DNA from: Alphaproteobacteria bacterium
Lineage (GTDB): Bacteria > Pseudomonadota > Alphaproteobacteria > Sphingomonadales > Emcibacteraceae
Direction: 5' to 3'
NCBI GenBank assembly: GCA_002401455.1
Contig: NVTE01000003.1
Location: 131,187 to 195,186 of the forward strand
DNA: 64,000 nt
Positions 26,550-35,435 of the stretch are shown piece by piece (position 1 is the stretch's first letter; each line of letters starts with the position of its first letter). The position numbers and the translations under genes were made by a program. The notes under the pieces are model-generated. The model saw only the letters and a program-made list of their open reading frames with translations. It was not told where the DNA came from and did no database searches.

Positions 26550-27979
26550 GTTTCTTTGAACAGGGAGGTGAAGAGCCCCAGACCTTCTGTGATTTTTTCC
26601 CTGGTCAAATGTCCATAACCAAAGGCGTATCCCTGCCAGGGTGACGGCGCGAAGTAACAGCGGTCGAGGCCGTCGATATATAGCAGTTTCTGACTTATTT
26701 TTTCTGACAATTTCTGACGATTGACCTCTGGCGGCAGGGCCAAAAAACAATGCAATCCAGCTTCAAGCCCGTGGATTTGGACGTCCTGTGGCATGTCCTT
26801 CAGTCCATCCCGCATGGCCTTGTTGAGGCTGGTGTAATGCCGTCGCATGCGCCGGATATGTTTGTCCAGTTCCCCGCTCTGGATGAAATGGGCCATGGCC
26901 TGCTGCAACAACCAGGGCGGCTGCATATGGTTACGATCGATTTCCCGGGTGGCCGCCTGTCGGATCGCTTCCGGGGCAATCATATATCCCAGCCGGATGG
27001 CGGGCGACAAGCTTTTCGACAGGCTGGAGAAATAGATCACATGGCCGCTGTCATCCTGGGCTTTCAGGGATGGCAGTGGCGCCACATCATAGCGGAACTC
27101 ACTGTCATAATCATCTTCTAGGATAATGGCGTCATGACGTCTTGCCCAGTCCATCAGGGCCAGTCGCCGGGGCAGGGACAGGCGAAAGCCCAGGGGAAAT
27201 TGATGGGACGGGGTGCAAAACAGCAGCTTTGGTCGGCCCGGTGTCCCCGGCAGATCCGATAACATCAGGCCCTCCTGATCAATGCCGATGGGGAGAATGT
27301 CGTGGCCATAGCGGCTGAAAATATCATGGGCCGCCGGGAATCCGGGATTCTCCAGACAACAAAGGGGCTTAAAAGGGGCGGTGATGCGGGCCATCAGGGT
27401 GATGATATCAACGGCACCGGAGGTAATGACGATGTCATCCGGGGCGCATCTGATGCCACGATTGCGGGCCACCAGATCGGCGATGGCCGCCCGCAGTTCG
27501 GGAATGCCTTCGGCTGGGGGCGGCTGATTGACGAAGGGGTGGGACAAGGCCTGACGCCAAGCGCGTTTCCAGGCCGGCGCATCAAATTGCTCGGCCGAGG
27601 GTCGCCCAATGGCAAAATTGATATGGTAGGCGTTGTCTTGACTACTTGAAACCAGGGTCTCAGAGGACTTGAACCAATCCGGCCCCCGGTACGTTGTGGC
27701 AGAAGACGGCTGGGTAGGGACAGTGCGGATGATATCCTGATTGATATAGGTGCCTGATCCCGGTCGGCTGACTAGATAACCTTCGGCAATGAGCTGGTCA
27801 TAGGCGGTGAGGGTGACGATGCGCGATACTCCAAGATCGAGCGCCAGCGCCCGGCTGGACGGCAGGCGCAGGTCTTTGGTCCCTAGGCCATCTGAAATAT
27901 GGCGCTTCAGGGCCCTGATCAATTGCTCTTGAAGCGGAATTCTCTGTGTCCGGTCGAGGGTGACCTGGATAGTGGTCAT
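26546..27979 (-). CDS. MocR/PdxR-type regulator (GntR HTH plus aminotransferase-like domain)
   Basis: A 477-residue transcription factor. A winged helix (about residues 10-75, with LRLPSSRALALDLGVSR) is joined to a fold-type I aminotransferase-like domain. The PLP-binding lysine lies in SSLSKSLSPAIRLGY. The ATG at 27979 is used; the frame is open to a GTG at 27991. The divergent PNPOx-like gene 87 bases away is its likely target, which fits a PLP-responsive regulator controlling B6-related metabolism (family knowledge plus context). Confidence 0.85.
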   Translation of the reverse strand: MTTIQVTLDRTQRIPLQEQLIRALKRHISDGLGTKDLRLPSSRALALDLGVSRIVTLTAYDQLIAEGYLVSRPGSGTYINQDIIRTVPTQPSSATTYRGPDWFKSSETLVSSSQDNAYHINFAIGRPSAEQFDAPAWKRAWRQALSHPFVNQPPPAEGIPELRAAIADLVARNRGIRCAPDDIVITSGAVDIITLMARITAPFKPLCCLENPGFPAAHDIFSRYGHDILPIGIDQEGLMLSDLPGTPGRPKLLFCTPSHQFPLGFRLSLPRRLALMDWARRHDAIILEDDYDSEFRYDVAPLPSLKAQDDSGHVIYFSSLSKSLSPAIRLGYMIAPEAIRQAATREIDRNHMQPPWLLQQAMAHFIQSGELDKHIRRMRRHYTSLNKAMRDGLKDMPQDVQIHGLEAGLHCFLALPPEVNRQKLSEKISQKLLYIDGLDRCYFAPSPWQGYAFGYGHLTREKITEGLGLFTSLFKET

Positions 27980-27998
27980 ATAAAAATACACCGTTAGT

Positions 27999-28036
27999 GG
28001 TTATTTTGAATAGCCAGATTATAGGTTATTTCTGGC
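27999..28036. promoter_or_regulatory. Possible MocR operator in the divergent intergenic region
   Basis: GGTTATTT occurs twice, at 27999 and 28024, 25 bases apart. GCCAGA (28013-28018) and TCTGGC (28031-28036) form an inverted repeat. Combined direct and inverted repeats are typical of MocR binding regions. Function is inferred. Confidence 0.4.
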
Positions 28037-28066
28037 CCTCTAATCAAGTTTAACAGGAGAGTTTTT

Positions 28067-28687
28067 ATGGCACGGGGATATGATCTGGACAGCCGACCTG
28101 CCCATCAGCAACGGCGCGGGCAACTGAAGCAGGATGACGACTGGGTCACGGCCTTGATCAGCCGATTGCCGCTGGGCTATTTTGCCAGTCGCTGGGACGA
28201 TCAACCCTTTGTCCACCCCATGACCTATGTCTATGTGGCGGATAAGCACTGCATCTATTTCCATGGGTCAACTGTCGGGCGGCGGCGGGCCAATACGGAC
28301 CGTCACGAAAAGATGTGTTTTTGTGCCACGGAAATGGGCCAGCTTCTGCCCTCGAACCAGGCGCTACATTTTTCTGTTCAGTACCGCAGTGTCATGGCCT
28401 TTGGCACCGTCCGGACGGTGGTGGAGGAGGCCGAGCAGAAAGCGGGGCTTTATGCCTTGATTGACAAATATTTCTCCCCCATGGCTTTAAATGAAGACTA
28501 TAGCCCGATCCGGCCCGAAGACCTGAAAATGACCACGGTTTATGCCCTGGACATTGACAGCTGGAGCGGCAAGGAGAACTGGAAAGAGCGCACGGATATG
28601 GACGATCAGGGCTGGCCGGAGCTGGCCGAAAAATGGTTCGCCGATGATGCCTTTCCCCTGTCTGCTTTGGGATCGAAAGCGGACTAA
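28067..28687 (+). CDS. Pyridoxamine 5'-phosphate oxidase-fold flavoprotein
   Basis: A 206-residue protein of the PNPOx-like split-barrel family (NimA/Pyridox_ox_2 type). LPLGYFASRWDDQPFVHPMTYVY is followed by IYFHGSTVGRRRAN, the usual FMN-binding arrangement. AGGAGAG lies directly upstream of the ATG. It is divergent from a MocR regulator, so PLP-linked or nitro/flavin chemistry is plausible. A true pyridoxine oxidase role is not established. Confidence 0.75.
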   Translation: MARGYDLDSRPAHQQRRGQLKQDDDWVTALISRLPLGYFASRWDDQPFVHPMTYVYVADKHCIYFHGSTVGRRRANTDRHEKMCFCATEMGQLLPSNQALHFSVQYRSVMAFGTVRTVVEEAEQKAGLYALIDKYFSPMALNEDYSPIRPEDLKMTTVYALDIDSWSGKENWKERTDMDDQGWPELAEKWFADDAFPLSALGSKAD

Positions 28688-28690
28688 ACC

Positions 28691-29551
28691 CTATTTCCGG
28701 TCAAGGCGGTACTGGGCCGCGGGATAACTGCCCAAAATCCGAAAATCATGGGTGAAAAACCCCAGTTCCTCAAAAGCATGGCGGACCCCGGCATCATCCG
28801 GGTGGCCTTCGATGTCGGCATAAAACTGGGTGGCGACGAATTCGCCGTTCAGCTGATAACTTTCCAGCTTGGTCATATTAACGCCATTGGTGGCAAAACC
28901 GCCCATGACTTTATAGAGGGCGGCGGGCACGTTGCGCACCTGAAAGACAAAACTGGTGACGGTGGTGCCTTCATTGGCAAGCTCGGCTAAGGGCTCGCGG
29001 GCGAAAATCACAAAGCGGGTGGTATTATGGGCAGCATCCTCGATATCTTTTTGCAGGCTTTGAAGGCCATAAATCTCCCCGGCCAGGGATGAGGCGATGG
29101 CCGCGATCGTCGGATCCTGCAGTTCTGATACCAGCTTGGCAGCGCCGGCGGTGTCGGAATAGACTTCTGGCTCCAAACCCCAGTTCAGAGTGGTTTTCCG
29201 GCATTGGCCAAGAGCCTGTTCGTGACTGCGGACGGTCTTCAGGCTGTCCATGGTTGCACCCGGAATGGCCAGCAGGTGATGATTGATGCGCTGGAAATGC
29301 TCGCCGATGATATGCAGCGATGAATGGGGGATCAGGTGGTGGATGGCGGCGACCCGGCCGGCAACTGAATTCTCAATGGGAATCATGGCATATTTGGCTC
29401 GGCCGTCTTCAACGGCGGCGAAGACATCCTCGAAAGTATGACAGGGCAGAGTTGTCATATCGGGAAATACCGTGCGGCAGGCCAGATTTGAATAGGCCCC
29501 CGGCTCGCCTTGAAAAGCAATAATATTTCCGAAATTAGCTGATTCTTGCAT
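28691..29551 (-). CDS. pheA: Prephenate dehydratase
   Basis: Converts prephenate to phenylpyruvate for phenylalanine synthesis. The 286-residue protein starts FQGEPGAYSNLA. The catalytic T-R-F triad is seen as NTTRFVIF (about residues 177-184), and a C-terminal ACT domain follows (TSFVFQVRN onward), with ESYQ in place of the usual ESRP phenylalanine-binding signature. There is no chorismate mutase domain; that activity could come from the AroQ gene at 5575-5913. A good promoter lies just upstream. Confidence 0.92.
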   Translation of the reverse strand: MQESANFGNIIAFQGEPGAYSNLACRTVFPDMTTLPCHTFEDVFAAVEDGRAKYAMIPIENSVAGRVAAIHHLIPHSSLHIIGEHFQRINHHLLAIPGATMDSLKTVRSHEQALGQCRKTTLNWGLEPEVYSDTAGAAKLVSELQDPTIAAIASSLAGEIYGLQSLQKDIEDAAHNTTRFVIFAREPLAELANEGTTVTSFVFQVRNVPAALYKVMGGFATNGVNMTKLESYQLNGEFVATQFYADIEGHPDDAGVRHAFEELGFFTHDFRILGSYPAAQYRLDRK

Positions 29552-29577
29552 TTTTCTACCCTGGGTAATTTTTGTGC

Positions 29578-29606
29578 AGTATTTAGATTTGACCCGGGGC
29601 TGTCAA
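29578..29606 (-). promoter_or_regulatory. Sigma-70-type promoter of pheA
   Basis: On the minus strand TTGACA (29601-29606) is followed after 17 bases by AATACT (29578-29583). The expected start is about 20 bases before the pheA ATG. Confidence 0.55.
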
Positions 29607-29769
29607 ATATTTTCCGGTATTATTTTTATACGAGACGGTTGGTTTTGCGACTTTTCCGTTTAACAAGCCTTGTAACCACCAGATATTTTCTGTAAACACA
29701 TTGAATAAGAGGGTGGGTGCAGGACTCCTGCAGTCAGGTATATTAATTATTTAATGGCGAGTAAGAAAA

Positions 29770-30360
29770 TTGAATTCCTTTGAGCTGAATAAAATTGTGA
29801 TGGTATTGTTGTTGACGGTGCTGGTATTGTTTGGGATCAATGGCCTGACAGCGGCTATTTTTGAAGATGAACATGGCCCCAACGCTTTTCCCATTGAAGT
29901 GGAAGTCGCGGACGAGGTTGCGGTTGCGGCCGTGGTTGTTGAGCAGGGGCCATCTCTGGCCGACATGCTGGCCATGGCCTCTGTTGATAAAGGCCAGAAG
30001 GTTTTCAAAAAATGCAAAGCCTGTCACACTTCTGACAATGGCGGCAAGAACCTGGTAGGCCCGAACCTTTGGAATGTTGTTGGCCGGACCAAGGGTAGCC
30101 TGGAAGGCTTCTCTTACTCCTCCGCCATGAAAGCCAAGGGCGGCGACTGGAGCTATGAAGATCTGGACGCGTTCCTGAAAAAACCCGGTAACTTTGTCCC
30201 TAAGACAAAAATGAGCTTTGCCGGTCTGAAGAAACCTGCGGACCGGGCGGCGGTGATTACCCTGCTGCGCTCCTTCAGTGATGCGCCGATTGCTCTGCCT
30301 GCTGTGGCCGTACCTGCCGAGGCCTCTGAAGAGGTTTTAGAAGAAGTCTCTGGGGATTGA
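29770..30360 (+). CDS. Membrane-anchored class I cytochrome c
   Basis: Electron carrier facing the periplasm, probably between the bc1 complex and oxidases. The uncleaved N-terminal anchor is about residues 8-28, followed by an acidic A/V/E linker. The haem site is CKACH (82-86) and the distal ligand is probably M148 in KTKMSF. The C-terminus is an acidic A/V/E tail. The start is a TTG at 29770 giving MNSFELNKI, which fits relatives of the CycM type; no better ATG exists before the anchor. Confidence 0.88.
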   Translation: MNSFELNKIVMVLLLTVLVLFGINGLTAAIFEDEHGPNAFPIEVEVADEVAVAAVVVEQGPSLADMLAMASVDKGQKVFKKCKACHTSDNGGKNLVGPNLWNVVGRTKGSLEGFSYSSAMKAKGGDWSYEDLDAFLKKPGNFVPKTKMSFAGLKKPADRAAVITLLRSFSDAPIALPAVAVPAEASEEVLEEVSGD

Positions 30361-30372
30361 CCTTAATAGGAA

Positions 30373-30396
30373 GGCTGACCTTTTACGAGGTCAGTC
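30373..30396. terminator. Convergent hairpin, weak terminator
   Basis: GGCTGACC (30373-30380) pairs with GGTCAGTC (30389-30396). It overlaps the stop codon of the minus-strand NlpC/P60 gene. Only short T-rich sequence follows, so termination is uncertain. Confidence 0.4.
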
Positions 30397-31248
30397 TTCA
30401 ATCCGCTTGATGCAACTCAGGGGGGGCGCATCGGTCTGGAAGCTGACGATGTCGATCACTTCTTTCAAGGGGTCAATACTGACCCGCATATGATGGACAT
30501 TGGCATGCAGAAGATGCATGTCATCCAGCATGAACCCCACATGTCCGGGGAAGAAAGCAATGTCGCCCTGCTGGGGTATCATGTCATCGGACAGGGGAGT
30601 ACCGAGCATTTTCTCCTGTTGGTCACTGTCGCGGGGCACTGATACACCGACGGCGGCAAAGGCCATCTGGACCAATCCCGAACAGTCAATGCCAATGCTG
30701 GATTTTCCGCCCCACTGATAGGGGGCGTAGAGGAATTTCAGAGCTTCTGAGGCGGGGTCAGAGCCAAATATTTTGCTGAGATGGGGGGCAAAAATCCAGT
30801 TGCCATCGGCCAGCTGGACAAAGCCTTTGGTGGGAACTTCATTGATAACTGAAATTTGGGACATCATGAAAACCTGCCCGACCAAGGGGCTTTTCGGGTC
30901 CGGCTCCCGGTAGATGTGACTGCAAAGATTTGTTACATGATGGGTAGAGAGGAAAAGGTCAGGGCTTAAGGCATCAACCCGGCAATAGCCCACATAATCG
31001 TCCCGGCCAGCCTGTCCCCAGGCCCAGCCATTCTTGATTTCATAGACTATGAAATGCTCCCCATACAGCATCTGACTATTGAGAGGGGAGGTGTCATCTG
31101 GTTCGCTGTGAAGATTGGTAAGGCCATGAACCACTTGATATTCTGTGCCGTCGCAATATCTTTCTGCCGTGAAATGGCCCTCAAGCGAGCTTGCCGCAAG
31201 GTCCGCCCGCAGGGGCGTTACTCTCGGGTCATATTTCTGATCAGCCAT
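30391..31248 (-). CDS. NlpC/P60 (C40) cell-wall peptidase with SH3 domains
   Basis: Cysteine peptidase that cleaves peptidoglycan stem peptides. SH3-like sequence fills residues 1-150, and the C40 domain follows with the nucleophile in GIDCSGLVQ and the histidine in GHVGFM. The ATG at 31248 is chosen because AGGGG lies 7 bases upstream; the frame is open to a TTG at 31263. No signal peptide is evident, so a cytoplasmic recycling role, as in some relatives, is possible. It follows a MarR gene by 34 bases. Confidence 0.85.
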   Translation of the reverse strand: MADQKYDPRVTPLRADLAASSLEGHFTAERYCDGTEYQVVHGLTNLHSEPDDTSPLNSQMLYGEHFIVYEIKNGWAWGQAGRDDYVGYCRVDALSPDLFLSTHHVTNLCSHIYREPDPKSPLVGQVFMMSQISVINEVPTKGFVQLADGNWIFAPHLSKIFGSDPASEALKFLYAPYQWGGKSSIGIDCSGLVQMAFAAVGVSVPRDSDQQEKMLGTPLSDDMIPQQGDIAFFPGHVGFMLDDMHLLHANVHHMRVSIDPLKEVIDIVSFQTDAPPLSCIKRIED

Positions 31249-31282
31249 GGTTGTTCCCCTCAATATAATAGTTGCTCATGGA

Positions 31283-31645
31283 TTATGCCCTTTCCGGCTG
31301 GCCAATATGGCTGTTGGCCCTCTCCATGGTTTCGGCAAAGTCTGTCAAGTAGACAGCCCCCTTGACGGTGCGTTGTATCAGGACATTTCTTTTATCAATT
31401 TCGTCACGGGTTCTTTTTACCAGCCCAAGTGAGATCAATGTATCTACGGCTCTGGTGATCACAGGTTTTGACACATTCAGGGCCGCCGCCAGCCCCCGCA
31501 CGGTATGAGGCTGTGGTTTCAGATAAATATGTAGCAACAAGGCCAATTGCCGGGACGTCAGGTCAGCTTTCTTTGACCGGACCGTATCAGTCAGGGTATG
31601 CATCCATAATTTTAAGCCGCTGTGACCGCTTAAATTAATTTTCAT
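31283..31645 (-). CDS. MarR family regulator (short)
   Basis: A 120-residue winged-helix protein. The recognition region is VRGLAAALNVSKPVITRAVD (about residues 49-68), followed by the wing TRDEIDKRNVLI. It is shorter than typical MarR proteins (about 140) at both ends. It is in one operon with the NlpC/P60 peptidase gene, whose expression it may control. The effector is unknown. Confidence 0.8.
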   Translation of the reverse strand: MKINLSGHSGLKLWMHTLTDTVRSKKADLTSRQLALLLHIYLKPQPHTVRGLAAALNVSKPVITRAVDTLISLGLVKRTRDEIDKRNVLIQRTVKGAVYLTDFAETMERANSHIGQPERA

Positions 31646-31749
31646 GGGTAACCCGTTACTTCATTAAGTTGTTAATTATTGACAGGATATTGCTCTAATA
31701 ATTTCGTTTGCGCAACTTCTAATATTTATTCTGGTATTTTAGGGGTGTA

Positions 31750-33141
31750 TTATGTGCCAAAACGACCTTTAAGATAGGAGAATACGGCTCTGAGAGCCAT
31801 GGCTTCCCCTCCTTGGGGCCGACCGGGCTGGCTTGACATATTCCAGGCAAAAACGTCGAAATGCACCCATTTTTCAGGCTGGGTGACAAAATGCTTCAGA
31901 AATAGGGCGGCCATGATCGCGCCGCCGTAAGGGCCGGCCCCCATATTATTCAGGTCGGCACAGCTAGACTTCAGACCGGGGGCGTAGGGGGCGTAGAGCG
32001 GCATGCGCCAGACCGGATCATTTTCGCTATCGGAAGACTGGGTCAGGTCCCGGGCAAGGCCATCTCCATCGGTAAAGAAGGGTACAATCTCCGGTCCCAT
32101 GGCCACCCGCGCGGCTCCGGTCAGGGTGGCAAAGTCCAGGATCAGATCCGGGTCTTCTTCAGAGGCCAGCGCGAGGGCATCACAGAGTACAAGTCGGCCC
32201 TCGGCATCGGTATTATCCACTTCGACCGTTGTGCCTTTATAGGTTGTGATGATGTCGCCCGGGCGAAATGCGTCGCTGGAGATGTTATTTTCCACGGCCG
32301 GGATCAGTAGCCGAAGTCGCACATCGAGCCCACTTTCCATGATTAGCTGGGCCAGACCTAGGGTGTGCGCGGCCCCGCCCATGTCTTTTTTCATAATCCG
32401 CATGCCGGCAGAGGGTTTGATATCGAGCCCGCCGGTATCAAAGCATACGCCCTTGCCAACCAGGGTTATTTTAGGCGCATCGGCCCGGCCCCAGACCATA
32501 TCCAGCAGGCGAGGCTGGTTGGCCGCTGCCCGTCCGACCGCATGAATGGTGTTATATCCCTGTTTCAGGAGGTCGTCGCCGACGGTTTCGTTGAAACTGG
32601 CCCCATATTGGTCCGACAGGTCTTGCATCACGGCTGACAGGTGACTGGGTCCCATGTCACAGGTCGGGGTATTGATCAGGTCCCGTACCAGGGTAATCGC
32701 CCGGACGATGGCAGTAACTTCGACCAGGTTTTCCTGATCCTTCAGGACCAGAACGGCATTCTTGCGTGATTTGTTTTGCAGATAGCGGTCGAATTTATAC
32801 TGCGACAATGCCCAGATGATGGCGTTGAGCTTTGGGTTCTTATCCTCTGTCAGGTGATAACTTCCCTCTGGTAGGCTGCGGGCGAGAGAGGCAATGAGCC
32901 ACGGGTCGGTTTGGTCCTGAATAGACCCTTTTCCGATGGCGACGGCCACCAGTTGGCCTTCATCCCCGGCCAGTCTGAGGATGTCATTCTTGTCGCCTTT
33001 GAAGCCATTATCCTCAGCCCAGCGGGCTTGCGCGGGGCTTAAGGTTTTTCGCCATTTGGTCAGTCCCTCCCGGGAGATCATATGAAGGGGGATGGCAGCA
33101 TCATAGTCGGTGCAGGTGAGAAATTGAGGGACTGAAGTCAT
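31750..33141 (-). CDS. M17 (leucyl) aminopeptidase family protein
   Basis: Cytoplasmic two-metal aminopeptidase. The core motifs are GKGVCFDTGGLDIKPSAGM (about residues 235-253) and NTDAEGRL (about 320-327). At 463 residues it is close to the PepB-like short branch. The ATG at 33141 is preferred because AAGGA is 7 bases upstream; the frame opens at a TTG at 33165 that would overlap the previous gene. It is probably co-transcribed with the upstream membrane protein gene (11-base gap). Confidence 0.9.
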   Translation of the reverse strand: MTSVPQFLTCTDYDAAIPLHMISREGLTKWRKTLSPAQARWAEDNGFKGDKNDILRLAGDEGQLVAVAIGKGSIQDQTDPWLIASLARSLPEGSYHLTEDKNPKLNAIIWALSQYKFDRYLQNKSRKNAVLVLKDQENLVEVTAIVRAITLVRDLINTPTCDMGPSHLSAVMQDLSDQYGASFNETVGDDLLKQGYNTIHAVGRAAANQPRLLDMVWGRADAPKITLVGKGVCFDTGGLDIKPSAGMRIMKKDMGGAAHTLGLAQLIMESGLDVRLRLLIPAVENNISSDAFRPGDIITTYKGTTVEVDNTDAEGRLVLCDALALASEEDPDLILDFATLTGAARVAMGPEIVPFFTDGDGLARDLTQSSDSENDPVWRMPLYAPYAPGLKSSCADLNNMGAGPYGGAIMAALFLKHFVTQPEKWVHFDVFAWNMSSQPGRPQGGEAMALRAVFSYLKGRFGT

Positions 33142-33152
33142 GGTTTTTTCCT

Positions 33153-33851
33153 TCACAGGGCGCAACTAATAACCGTGATGTCGGCGAAGGACCGGCGGCC
33201 AGGAATGAGGGTGAAACGATATTCTTTATCCTGAAGGATGACACTATGGTACAGGGGCAATATTCCGGTCGCCTTCTGGGCCTCACCACCGGGCAGGGTG
33301 AAGGTGGCGGTGATCTGTTGTGCCGGGTCGAACCAGGCTTCCGGGTTGCCATCCTCATTGAGGGTCGGGCTGCCTTTGCCGGTCACCGTGATCAGGCCTC
33401 GGTAGAAACTGGCGGCACCGGCTGTCTGTTGTGACACCGGGGTTGAGATGACAAAGCGTTTGGCCTGAGACGGATCGGCACATTGCGTGTCTTGGGACAT
33501 GCCGGCAATGAGGGTGCCCATGCGCTCCGGCGGAATGCCATCGGCGGCTTTCTGGTTGATGACCATCAACAGATCCTGAATAGCAATAGTGGGCAACAGT
33601 TTCTGTATTTTATCCAGGGCAGCTTCGGTGTTGCCAAGCTCAAGGCGCATGTTTTCAAGCTCCGTGCTCTGCTGCTCGAATTTATCCTTATTATAAGCCA
33701 GATTGCGCAGGGCAATATCCTGCCCGGTATCAAAGGCAAGATAACTGCTGCCGACCACGATGGCCAGGAAGAGAATGATTTTGATAAACGACCAGATCCG
33801 CTGACTGCGGCGTTTCTGGAGTTCTTTTCTGTGGGCAAGGCCGAGTGACAT
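33153..33851 (-). CDS. Uncharacterised single-pass membrane protein with coiled coil
   Basis: A 232-residue protein. A basic N-terminus, one transmembrane helix (about residues 20-42) and a coiled coil (about 50-90, rich in E, L and N) lead into a probable periplasmic domain with cysteines at C123 and C230. I do not recognise the domain. Its layout resembles envelope scaffolding proteins. It is followed closely by the M17 peptidase gene. The region upstream contains a GNAT gene remnant. Confidence 0.7.
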   Translation of the reverse strand: MSLGLAHRKELQKRRSQRIWSFIKIILFLAIVVGSSYLAFDTGQDIALRNLAYNKDKFEQQSTELENMRLELGNTEAALDKIQKLLPTIAIQDLLMVINQKAADGIPPERMGTLIAGMSQDTQCADPSQAKRFVISTPVSQQTAGAASFYRGLITVTGKGSPTLNEDGNPEAWFDPAQQITATFTLPGGEAQKATGILPLYHSVILQDKEYRFTLIPGRRSFADITVISCAL

Positions 33852-33962
33852 AGGGGCTGTCCTGATTGGTTGATTTTAAGCTTGGAACAGTAAACTAGAA
33901 CTGCTAATTTCTCAATAGATTGGTTGGATTTTGTTAAAAATTCTGTGAGGCTAGGGAACGGG

Positions 33963-34291
33963 CTATTCGCGCCGAAATATTACCGTGTCATAAATTTTAT
34001 AGGTGGTTTTCAGCCAGAAAGTGAAGCCGTGTTTTTCGGCCAGACGAGCGCGGCGGTCAGGGCCTCAGCGGCATAACCTTTGCCATGGGCCTCGGTGATC
34101 AGGCCCCAATTTCCCTCCATCATGTCTTCTAGAGAGGGGGTGATGTGTCTCTTGAAATCAGCAAAACCTAAATCCCCGATAAACTTGCCCGTAGAATTTT
34201 TCTCCAGCGCCCAATTGCCGAACCCAAGGAAGGACCAAATCCCGGCATGGTGGATCATTTTTGTCCAGGCATCTTCCCGTGAAAGGGAGGG
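33963..34291 (-). pseudogene. Remnant of a GNAT (RimJ/RimL-like) acetyltransferase
   Basis: The frame ending at 34010 reads PSLSREDAWTKM, then HHAGIWSFLGFGNWALE and HGKGYAAEALTAAL, which is the central part of a GNAT enzyme. It then runs out of frame. The expected C-terminus (RLAEKHGFTFWLKTTYK to a stop at 33963) follows in another frame with about 25 residues of the core missing. A stop codon at 34292-34294 cuts off the N-terminal third. The gene has therefore lost its start and an internal segment, and is not expected to work. Confidence 0.75.
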
Positions 34292-34322
34292 CTACCCCCT
34301 TTCCGGATAAGTCTTGTGTCAG

Positions 34323-35408
34323 TTATCTTTCATCAAAGTCGATGACAATTCTTTCGGTCAGCGGATGAGACTGGCAGGTGAGGATGAAACCTTCTGCAAT
34401 TTCGTCCTCTTCCAGGGAATAGTTAACCTCCATATTGACCTTGCCCTCGACCAGTTTCGCCCGGCAGGTGCAGCAGACGCCGCCTTTGCAGGCAAAGGGC
34501 AGGTCGGCGCCCCGCTCCATGGCCGCGTCAAGAATGCTCACGCCGCCGCCCATGTCCAGGTCGAAATTATACTCGTCGCCGTCAACGACGACGGTGACTT
34601 TACTGATCTTACCTGACAGGTCGGCGGTTTCTGTTTCAGCTTCCTGTTTCTTGCCCTGAGCTGCGGTGGGTGATGTGAACAGCTCAAAGTGGATGTTATC
34701 CTTTGACATGCCCCGGGCTTTCAGGGTGTCGGACACATCTGTGATCATCGATTCCGGGCCACAAAGATAAACCTCATCGGCACCGCTGGCCGGGATCAGG
34801 CGGTCCATGACCTGGGTGGCTTTTGTCCCGGTGATCCGGCCGGAGAACAGCTTAACATCCTGCTCTTCCTGGGATAGGACATTGATCATGTTAAACCGGC
34901 TGATATAGCTGTTCTTCAGGTCAATGAGGCCCTCACGGAAGATGATGGATTTCCGGGTCTTGTTGCCGTAAACCAGGGTGAAGGTGCTTTTGGGTTCATA
35001 GGCCAGAATGGTGCGGATGATAGAGATCAGCGGCGTGATGCCACTGCCGGCAGCAAAACCGACATAATGTTTTTCATGGGCTTCATCCAAATGGGTGAAG
35101 AAATTCCCCATGGGGGTCATGACGTCCAGCTCATCGCCCTCTTTCAGGGTGTCATTGGCAAAGCAGGAAAACAGGCCGCCCTTGATCTTTTTGACCGCTA
35201 CCCGCAGTTCGTCATCATACAAACCACTACAGATGGAATAGGACCGACGGGTGTCTTCGCCGCCGATAACGGTTTTCAGGGTCAGATACTGACCGGCGTT
35301 ATATTGATATTCCTCATGGAGATTTTTTGGTACTTCAAACGCAATGGAGACCGTGTCATCGGTCTCCTGTCTGATATTGGAAATCTTGAGCGAATGGAAA
35401 ACGGGCAT
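34323..35408 (-). CDS. paaE: Phenylacetyl-CoA epoxidase reductase
   Basis: Passes electrons from NAD(P)H to the PaaABC oxygenase. The 361-residue protein has an FAD-binding barrel (RRSYSICSG near residue 54), an NAD-binding domain with GFAAGSGITPLISI, and a C-terminal plant-type [2Fe-2S] ferredoxin with CKGGVCCTCRAKL. It is the last gene of paaABCDE, 27 bases after paaD. Confidence 0.95.
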   Translation of the reverse strand: MPVFHSLKISNIRQETDDTVSIAFEVPKNLHEEYQYNAGQYLTLKTVIGGEDTRRSYSICSGLYDDELRVAVKKIKGGLFSCFANDTLKEGDELDVMTPMGNFFTHLDEAHEKHYVGFAAGSGITPLISIIRTILAYEPKSTFTLVYGNKTRKSIIFREGLIDLKNSYISRFNMINVLSQEEQDVKLFSGRITGTKATQVMDRLIPASGADEVYLCGPESMITDVSDTLKARGMSKDNIHFELFTSPTAAQGKKQEAETETADLSGKISKVTVVVDGDEYNFDLDMGGGVSILDAAMERGADLPFACKGGVCCTCRAKLVEGKVNMEVNYSLEEDEIAEGFILTCQSHPLTERIVIDFDER

Positions 35409-35435
35409 AATGGGTATCCTATGGGTAAATACAGT

